Below are positions 19,446 through 29,400 of a DNA stretch of 64,000 bases, piece after piece. Both the position numbers and the translations under genes were made by a program. Under the pieces are notes generated by a model. It was not told the DNA's origin. It saw nothing but the letters and a program-made list of their open reading frames with translations, and searched no databases. Origin of the DNA: Flavobacterium acetivorans (GTDB taxonomy: Bacteria > Bacteroidota > Bacteroidia > Flavobacteriales > Flavobacteriaceae). Location: positions 2,666,001-2,730,000 of the forward strand of contig NZ_CP087132.1 of assembly GCF_020911885.1 (NCBI RefSeq). The letters run 5' to 3'. Each line of letters begins with the position of its first letter. Within the stretch, counting starts at the first letter, position 1.

Positions 19446-20354
19446 TTAAAAGAATCTAGGGGTAGTTATTTTATCATTTTTCTTAAATAACTCATATCGG
19501 AAAAAGATTTCATGAGATCCTGAATTGTAGTGCTTTAATTGGGTAGTTTCATGATCGTAAGCATAGCCTATATACAAAGCATCAGAAATTTGAAATCCAG
19601 CCATTGCACTTAGAGCAGCACTCCATCTGTAGGAGGCTCCAAGCATAAATTTATCATTGAATAGAAAGTTACCAGAAATATCGGCCTGGAGAGGAGCTCC
19701 CTTGATCATTTTAGTAAGTAGGGCAGGCTTGAATTTTACGGAAGTATTCAAATCAAACACATATCCAGCAATCAGATAAGAAGTTATTTTTTCTTTTGCA
19801 ATTGCAACATCATTGTCATTGTATCGATTCGTTTCTATGAAATTCGGAACTGATAGTCCCAGATAAGCTTTGTCTGAATGGAGATATACTCCAGCTCCTA
19901 TATTTGGGGTAAATTTATTAAAACTTTCCAATGATACATCACCATATACTTTAGGTGTCAATTTTGTTCCATCTAAATCAAATAAATTAGCTGTTGCTTT
20001 AACACCAAATGAAAGCTTAAATGTTTCCGAAGTTGGGACAGTATACGATAAGTCTGCTGAAATTGTATTTTCATGAGTGGGCCCAATTCTATCATTTATA
20101 ACCGAAACTCCTAAACCTAAGTTACTTCCGTTTAAAGGAGTATTTATTGACACGGCATTAGTTACTGGCGCTCCATCTAGTCCTACCCATTGAGTACGGT
20201 GCAAAGCAAATATACTCATAGCTCCTCTAGATCCTGCATAAGCAGGATTAACAGTAATTGTGTTGTACATGTATTGCGTGAATTGTGAATCTTGTTGTGC
20301 ATAACTTACAATTCCTGCAAACAGTAAAGCGAATAATATTATTTTTTTCTTCAT
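19446..20354 (-). CDS. PorP/SprF family type IX secretion outer-membrane protein, operon 2
   Basis: 302 aa, the same length as its paralogue at 10198-11106. Signal peptide to VSYA, then QQDSQFTQYMYNTITVNPAYAGSRG; beta-barrel pattern; TPRFF end. It differs from its paralogue mainly in a central extracellular-type loop (KLTPKVYGDVSLESFN against KLNPVDDDPSLHDYN). By position it is the dedicated partner of the 3654-aa adhesin 58 nt upstream. PorP/SprF partners are required for type B-sorted cargo in F. johnsoniae. Confidence 0.92.
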   Translation of the reverse strand: MKKKIILFALLFAGIVSYAQQDSQFTQYMYNTITVNPAYAGSRGAMSIFALHRTQWVGLDGAPVTNAVSINTPLNGSNLGLGVSVINDRIGPTHENTISADLSYTVPTSETFKLSFGVKATANLFDLDGTKLTPKVYGDVSLESFNKFTPNIGAGVYLHSDKAYLGLSVPNFIETNRYNDNDVAIAKEKITSYLIAGYVFDLNTSVKFKPALLTKMIKGAPLQADISGNFLFNDKFMLGASYRWSAALSAMAGFQISDALYIGYAYDHETTQLKHYNSGSHEIFFRYELFKKNDKITTPRFF

Positions 20355-20369
20355 TAGATTCTGTTTTAA

Positions 20370-20394
20370 ACCTGAGGGATTTTAAGTCTCAGGT
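20370..20394 (-). promoter_or_regulatory. Intercistronic hairpin between adhesin 2 and its porP/sprF gene
   Basis: Arms ACCTGAG (20370-20376) and CTCAGGT (20388-20394), 7 bp, 11-nt loop. It is the counterpart of the hairpin at 11124-11146; the arms are kept although the loop has changed. Confidence 0.4.
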
Positions 20395-20412
20395 GTTAGA
20401 TTTGAGTTGGAG

Positions 20413-23400
20413 TTATCTTGTAAGGTATAAATACCCGTCTTTCTTATTAGTCTGAATCTTACCAAGTGTATCAACAGAAGTGTAATTCAAGATGTAATAA
20501 TATGTTCCCGTTGGCAAACCTGAAGATTGACTTATAGTAGTTCTACCTCGTGAGATTCCATTAAAGCTATTGGTTGTATTGTTATAATTTTTAGTTTCAA
20601 AAACCAATACACCCCATCGATTGTATATTTCAACTGTGTTCTCAGGATAACATTCAACATCTTCAATATTGTCAATTTCAAAACTGTCGTTTATACCATC
20701 ATTGTTAGGTGTAAAAGCATTATGTACCTCAATAGCACCACAACCCAATACAATTCCACAATCTTGGTTTATAATAGTTATTTTTACAAAATAAGTTATA
20801 GGACAACTTTCAATCATAACCTGATATTCAAAATTGTACTCTCCAACCGCTAGATTATAGGGCTTAAACTCACTGTCACTTAATACAATATTTCTATCAT
20901 TAGTCCAACTGCCGGTTAAAGGAGTGCCAGTTGGAAGATAACTATTCAAACTAATAGTTGATGTTCTGTCTGTATTACATATAGGTTCAGGAATTATAGG
21001 TTCTGTAGCATTAGCCTGCGTAATTTCTTGGTCGCCCAATACAATTATACAAGTAGGATTTGCTGCATCGCGAATCTGTACGCTATAAGTAGCATTGGCC
21101 AGAGCGGAGAAGTTCCCGCTAGTTTGCCAAGCACCAGCATCCAATCGGTATTCATAAGTTCCATAACCACCAGCAGGAGCAGTCACGCTAATGGTTCCAT
21201 CATTGGCGCCATTACAAGTCACATTGGTTTTAGCAACAGTGGCTGTTAAAGCATCTGGCTGCGTAATGATTTGGTCGCCCAATACAATTACACAAGTAGG
21301 ATTTGCTGCATCGCGAATCTGTACGCTATAAGTAGCATTGGCCAGAGCGGAGAAGTTCCCGCTAGTTTGCCAAGCACCAGTATCCAATCGGTATTCATAA
21401 GTTCCATAACCACCAGTTGGAGCAGTTATGGTAATGGTTCCATCATTAGCGCCATTACAAGTCACATTTGTTTTAGCAATAGTGGCTGTTAAGGCATCTG
21501 GCTGCGTGATGATTTGGTCGCCCAATACAATTATACAAGTAGGATTTGCTGCATCGCGAATCTGTACGCTATAAGTAGCATTGGCCAAAGCGGAGAAGTT
21601 CCCGCTAGTTTGCCAAGCACCAGCATCCAATCGGTATTCATAAGTTCCATAACCACCAGTTGGAGCAGTTATGGTAATGGTTCCATCATTAGCGCCATTA
21701 CAAGTCACATTTGTTTTAGCAACAGTGGCTGTTAAGGCATCTGGCTGCGTGATGATTTGGTCGCCCAATACAATTATACAAGTAGGATTTGCTGCATCGC
21801 GAATCTGTACGCTATAAGTAGCATTGGCCAAAGCGGAGAAGTTCCCGCTAGTTTGCCAAGCACCAGTATCCAATCGGTATTCATAAGTTCCATAACCACC
21901 AGTTGGAGCAGTTATGGTGATGGTTCCATTATTAGCGCCATTACAAGTCACATTGGTTTTAGCAACAGTGGCTGTTAAGGCATCTGGCTGCGTGATGATT
22001 TGGTCGCCCAATACAATTACACAAGTAGGATTTGCTGCATCGCGAATCTGTACGCTATAAGTAGCATTGGCCAAAGCGGTGAAGTTTCCGCTAGTTTGCC
22101 AAGCACCAGCATCCAATCGGTATTCATAAGTTCCATAACCACCAGTTGGAGCAGTTACGGTGATGGTTCCATTATTAGCGCCATTACAAGTCACATTGGT
22201 TTTAGCAACAGTGGCTGTTAAGGCATCTGGCTGCGTGATGATTTGGTCGCCCAATACAATTACACAAGTAGGATTTGCTGCATCGCGAATCTGTACGCTA
22301 TAAGTAGCATTGGCCAAAGCGGAGAAGCTCCCGCTAGTTTGCCAAGCACCAGTATCCAATCGGTATTCATAAGTTCCATAACCACCAGTTGGAGCAGTCA
22401 CGCTAATGGTTCCATCATTGGCGCCATTACAAGTCACGTTGGTTTTAGCAACAGTGGCTGTTAAGGCATCTGGCTGCGTGATGATTTGGTCGCCCAATAC
22501 AATTATACAAGTAGGATTTGCTGCATCGCGAATCTGTACGCTATAAGTAGCATTGGCCAAAGCGGAGAAGTTCCCGCTAGTTTGCCAAGCACCAGCATCC
22601 AATCGGTATTCATAAGTTCCATAACCACCAGTTGGAGCAGTTACGGTGATGGTTCCATTATTAGCGCCATTACAAGTCACATTGGTTTTAGCAATAGTGG
22701 CTGTTAAGGCATCTGGCTGCGTGATGATTTGGTCGCCCAATACAATTATACAAGTAGGATTTGCTGCATCGCGAATCTGTACGCTATAAGTAGCATTGGC
22801 CAGAGCGGAGAAGTTTCCGCTAGTTTGCCAAGCACCAGCATCCAATCGGTATTCATAAGTTCCATAACCACCAGTTGGAGCAGTTACGGTGATGGTTCCA
22901 TTATTAGCGCCATTACAAGTCACATTGGTTTTAGCAACAGTGGCTGTTAAGGCATCTGGCTGCGTGATGATTTGGTCGCCCAATACAATTATACAAGTAG
23001 GATTTGCTGCATCGCGAATCTGTACGCTATAAGTAGCATTGGCCAAAGCGGAGAAGTTTCCGCTAGTTTGCCAAGCACCAGTATCCAATCGGTATTCATA
23101 AGTTCCATAACCACCAGTTGGAGCAGTCACGCTAATGGTTCCATCATTGGCGCCATTACAAGTCACATTGGTTTTAGCAACAGTGGCTGTTAAAGCATCT
23201 GGCTGCGTAATGATTTGGTCGCCCAATACAATTATACAAGTAGGATTTGCTGCATCGCGAATCTGTACGCTATAAGTAGCATTGGCCAGAGCGGAGAAGT
23301 TTCCGCTAGTTTGCCAAGCACCAGCATCCAATCGGTATTCATAAGTTCCATAACCACCAGTTGGAGCAGTTACGGTGATGGTTCCATTATTAGCGCCATT

Positions 23401-26400
23401 ACAAGTCACATTGGTTTTGGCCACAGTGGCTGTTAAGGCATCTGGCTGCGTAATTTCTTGGTCTCCCAATACAATTACACAAGTAGGATTTGCTGCATCG
23501 CGAATCTGTACGCTATAAGTAGCATTGGCCAGAGCGGAGAAGTTCCCGCTAGTTTGCCAAGCACCAGTATCCAATCGGTATTCATAAGTTCCATAACCAC
23601 CAGTTGGAGCAGTTATGGTAATGGTTCCATCATTAGCGCCATTACAAGTCACATTTGTTTTAGCAACAGTGGCTGTTAAGGCATCTGGCTGCGTGATGAT
23701 TTGGTCGCCCAATACAATTATACAAGTAGGATTTGCTGCATCGCGAATCTGTACGCTATAAGTAGCATTGGCCAAAGCGGAGAAGTTCCCGCTAGTTTGC
23801 CAAGCACCAGCATCCAATCGGTATTCATAAGTTCCATAACCACCAGTTGGAGCAGTTATGGTAATGGTTCCATCATTAGCGCCATTACAAGTCACATTTG
23901 TTTTAGCAACAGTGGCTGTTAAGGCATCTGGCTGCGTGATGATTTGGTCGCCCAATACAATTATACAAGTAGGATTTGCTGCATCGCGAATCTGTACGCT
24001 ATAAGTAGCATTGGCCAAAGCGGAGAAGTTCCCGCTAGTTTGCCAAGCACCAGTATCCAATCGGTATTCATAAGTTCCATAACCACCAGTTGGAGCAGTT
24101 ACGGTGATGGTTCCATTATTAGCGCCATTACAAGTCACATTGGTTTTAGCAACAGTGGCTGTTAAGGCATCTGGCTGCGTGATGATTTGGTCGCCCAATA
24201 CAATTACACAAGTAGGATTTGCTGCATCGCGAATCTGTACGCTATAAGTAGCATTGGCCAAAGCGGAGAAGCTCCCGCTAGTTTGCCAAGCACCAGTATC
24301 CAATCGGTATTCATAAGTTCCATAACCACCAGTTGGAGCAGTCACGCTAATGGTTCCATCATTGGCGCCATTACAAGTCACGTTGGTTTTAGCAACAGTG
24401 GCTGTTAAAGCATCTGGCTGCGTAATGATTTGGTCGCCCAATACAATTATACAAGTAGGATTTGCTGCATCGCGAATCTGTACGCTATAAGTAGCATTGG
24501 CCAAAGCGGAGAAGTTCCCGCTAGTTTGCCAAGCACCAGCATCCAATCGGTATTCATAAGTTCCATAACCACCAGTTGGAGCAGTTACGGTGATGGTTCC
24601 ATTATTAGCGCCATTACAAGTCACATTGGTTTTAGCAATAGTGGCTGTTAAGGCATCTGGCTGCGTGATGATTTGGTCGCCCAATACAATTATACAAGTA
24701 GGATTTGCTGCATCGCGAATCTGTACGCTATAAGTAGCATTGGCCAGAGCGGAGAAGTTTCCGCTAGTTTGCCAAGCACCAGCATCCAATCGGTATTCAT
24801 AAGTTCCATAACCACCAGTTGGAGCAGTTATGGTAATGGTTCCATCATTAGCGCCATTACAAGTCACATTTGTTTTAGCAATAGTGGCTGTTAAGGCATC
24901 TGGCTGCGTGATGATTTGGTCGCCCAATACAATTATACAAGTAGGATTTGCTGCATCGCGAATCTGTACGCTATAAGTAGCATTGGCCAGAGCGGAGAAG
25001 TTCCCGCTAGTTTGCCAAGCACCAGTATCCAATCGGTATTCATAAGTTCCATAACCACCAGTTGGAGCAGTTATGGTAATGGTTCCATCATTAGCGCCAT
25101 TACAAGTCACATTTGTTTTAGCAATAGTGGCTGTTAAGGCATCTGGCTGCGTGATGATTTGGTCGCCCAATACAATTATACAAGTAGGATTTGCTGCATC
25201 GCGAATCTGTACGCTATAAGTAGCATTGGCCAAAGCGGAGAAGTTCCCGCTAGTTTGCCAAGCACCAGCATCCAATCGGTATTCATAAGTTCCATAACCA
25301 CCAGTTGGAGCAGTTATGGTAATGGTTCCATCATTAGCGCCATTACAAGTCACATTTGTTTTAGCAACAGTGGCTGTTAAGGCATCTGGCTGCGTGATGA
25401 TTTGGTCGCCCAATACAATTATACAAGTAGGATTTGCTGCATCGCGAATCTGTACGCTATAAGTAGCATTGGCCAAAGCGGAGAAGTTCCCGCTAGTTTG
25501 CCAAGCACCAGTATCCAATCGGTATTCATAAGTTCCATAACCACCAGTTGGAGCAGTTACGGTGATGGTTCCATTATTAGCGCCATTACAAGTCACATTG
25601 GTTTTAGCAATAGTGGCTGTTAAGGCATCTGGCTGCGTGATGATTTGGTCGCCCAATACAATTATACAAGTAGGATTTGCTGCATCGCGAATCTGTACGC
25701 TATAAGTAGCATTGGCCAGAGCGGAGAAGTTTCCGCTAGTTTGCCAAGCACCAGCATCCAATCGGTATTCATAAGTTCCATAACCACCAGTTGGAGCAGT
25801 TACGGTGATGGTTCCATTATTAGCGCCATTACAAGTCACATTGGTTTTGGCCACAGTGGCTGTTAAGGCATCTGGCTGCGTAATTTCTTGGTCTCCCAAT
25901 ACAATTACACAAGTAGGATTTGCTGCATCGCGAATCTGTACGCTATAAGTAGCATTGGCCAGAGCGGAGAAGTTCCCGCTAGTTTGCCAAGCACCAGTAT
26001 CCAATCGGTATTCATAAGTTCCATAACCACCAGTTGGAGCAGTTATGGTAATGGTTCCATCATTAGCGCCATTACAAGTCACATTTGTTTTAGCAATAGT
26101 GGCTGTTAAGGCATCTGGCTGCGTGATGATTTGGTCGCCCAATACAATTATACAAGTAGGATTTGCTGCATCGCGAATCTGTACGCTATAAGTAGCATTG
26201 GCCAAAGCGGAGAAGTTCCCGCTAGTTTGCCAAGCACCAGCATCCAATCGGTATTCATAAGTTCCATAACCACCAGTTGGAGCAGTTATGGTAATGGTTC
26301 CATCATTAGCGCCATTACAAGTCACATTTGTTTTAGCAACAGTGGCTGTTAAGGCATCTGGCTGCGTGATGATTTGGTCGCCCAATACAATTATACAAGT

Positions 26401-29400
26401 AGGATTTGCTGCATCGCGAATCTGTACGCTATAAGTAGCATTGGCCAAAGCGGAGAAGTTCCCGCTAGTTTGCCAAGCACCAGTATCCAATCGGTATTCA
26501 TAAGTTCCATAACCACCAGTTGGAGCAGTTATGGTGATGGTTCCATTATTAGCGCCATTACAAGTCACATTGGTTTTAGCAACAGTGGCTGTTAAGGCAT
26601 CTGGCTGCGTGATGATTTGGTCGCCCAATACAATTACACAAGTAGGATTTGCTGCATCGCGAATCTGTACGCTATAAGTAGCATTGGCCAAAGCGGTGAA
26701 GTTTCCGCTAGTTTGCCAAGCACCAGCATCCAATCGGTATTCATAAGTTCCATAACCACCAGTTGGAGCAGTTACGGTGATGGTTCCATTATTAGCGCCA
26801 TTACAAGTCACATTGGTTTTAGCAACAGTGGCTGTTAAGGCATCTGGCTGCGTGATGATTTGGTCGCCCAATACAATTACACAAGTAGGATTTGCTGCAT
26901 CGCGAATCTGTACGCTATAAGTAGCATTGGCCAAAGCGGAGAAGCTCCCGCTAGTTTGCCAAGCACCAGTATCCAATCGGTATTCATAAGTTCCATAACC
27001 ACCAGTTGGAGCAGTCACGCTAATGGTTCCATCATTGGCGCCATTACAAGTCACGTTGGTTTTAGCAACAGTGGCTGTTAAGGCATCTGGCTGCGTGATG
27101 ATTTGGTCGCCCAATACAATTATACAAGTAGGATTTGCTGCATCGCGAATCTGTACGCTATAAGTAGCATTGGCCAAAGCGGAGAAGTTCCCGCTAGTTT
27201 GCCAAGCACCAGCATCCAATCGGTATTCATAAGTTCCATAACCACCAGTTGGAGCAGTTACGGTGATGGTTCCATCATTAGCGCCATTACAAGTCACATT
27301 TGTTTTAGCAATAGTGGCTGTTAAGGCATCTGGCTGCGTGATGATTTGGTCGCCCAATACAATTACACAAGTAGGATTTGCTGCATCGCGAATCTGTACG
27401 CTATAAGTAGCATTGGCCAAAGCGGTGAAGTTTCCGCTAGTTTGCCAAGCACCAGCATCCAATCGGTATTCATAAGTTCCATAACCACCAGTTGGAGCAG
27501 TTACGGTGATGGTTCCATTATTAGCGCCATTACAAGTCACATTGGTTTTAGCAACAGTGGCTGTTAAGGCATCTGGCTGCGTGATGATTTGGTCGCCCAA
27601 TACAATTATACAAGTAGGATTTGCTGCATCGCGAATCTGTACGCTATAAGTAGCATTGGCCAAAGCGGAGAAGTTTCCGCTAGTTTGCCAAGCACCAGTA
27701 TCCAATCGGTATTCATAAGTTCCATAACCACCAGTTGGAGCAGTCACGCTAATGGTTCCATCATTGGCGCCATTACAAGTCACATTGGTTTTAGCAACAG
27801 TGGCTGTTAAAGCATCTGGCTGCGTAATGATTTGGTCGCCCAATACAATTATACAAGTAGGATTTGCTGCATCGCGAATCTGTACGCTATAAGTAGCATT
27901 GGCCAGAGCGGAGAAGTTTCCGCTAGTTTGCCAAGCACCAGCATCCAATCGGTATTCATAAGTTCCATAACCACCAGTTGGAGCAGTTACGGTGATGGTT
28001 CCATTATTAGCGCCATTACAAGTCACATTGGTTTTGGCCACAGTGGCTGTTAAGGCATCTGGCTGCGTAATTTCTTGGTCTCCCAATACAATTACACAAG
28101 TAGGATTTGCTGCATCGCGAATCTGTACGCTATAAGTAGCATTGGCCAGAGCGGAGAAGTTCCCGCTAGTTTGCCAAGCACCAGTATCCAATCGGTATTC
28201 ATAAGTTCCATAACCACCAGTTGGAGCAGTTATGGTAATGGTTCCATCATTAGCGCCATTACAAGTCACATTTGTTTTAGCAATAGTGGCTGTTAAGGCA
28301 TCTGGCTGCGTGATGATTTGGTCGCCCAATACAATTATACAAGTAGGATTTGCTGCATCGCGAATCTGTACGCTATAAGTAGCATTGGCCAAAGCGGAGA
28401 AGTTCCCGCTAGTTTGCCAAGCACCAGCATCCAATCGGTATTCATAAGTTCCATAACCACCAGTTGGAGCAGTTATGGTAATGGTTCCATCATTAGCGCC
28501 ATTACAAGTCACATTTGTTTTAGCAACAGTGGCTGTTAAGGCATCTGGCTGCGTGATGATTTGGTCGCCCAATACAATTATACAAGTAGGATTTGCTGCA
28601 TCGCGAATCTGTACGCTATAAGTAGCATTGGCCAAAGCGGAGAAGTTCCCGCTAGTTTGCCAAGCACCAGTATCCAATCGGTATTCATAAGTTCCATAAC
28701 CACCAGTTGGAGCAGTTATGGTGATGGTTCCATTATTAGCGCCATTACAAGTCACATTGGTTTTAGCAACAGTGGCTGTTAAGGCATCTGGCTGCGTGAT
28801 GATTTGGTCGCCCAATACAATTACACAAGTAGGATTTGCTGCATCGCGAATCTGTACGCTATAAGTAGCATTGGCCAAAGCGGTGAAGTTTCCGCTAGTT
28901 TGCCAAGCACCAGCATCCAATCGGTATTCATAAGTTCCATAACCACCAGTTGGAGCAGTTACGGTGATGGTTCCATTATTAGCGCCATTACAAGTCACAT
29001 TGGTTTTAGCAACAGTGGCTGTTAAGGCATCTGGCTGCGTGATGATTTGGTCGCCCAATACAATTACACAAGTAGGATTTGCTGCATCGCGAATCTGTAC
29101 GCTATAAGTAGCATTGGCCAAAGCGGAGAAGCTCCCGCTAGTTTGCCAAGCACCAGTATCCAATCGGTATTCATAAGTTCCATAACCACCAGTTGGAGCA
29201 GTCACGCTAATGGTTCCATCATTGGCGCCATTACAAGTCACGTTGGTTTTAGCAACAGTGGCTGTTAAGGCATCTGGCTGCGTGATGATTTGGTCGCCCA
29301 ATACAATTATACAAGTAGGATTTGCTGCATCGCGAATCTGTACGCTATAAGTAGCATTGGCCAAAGCGGAGAAGTTCCCGCTAGTTTGCCAAGCACCAGC

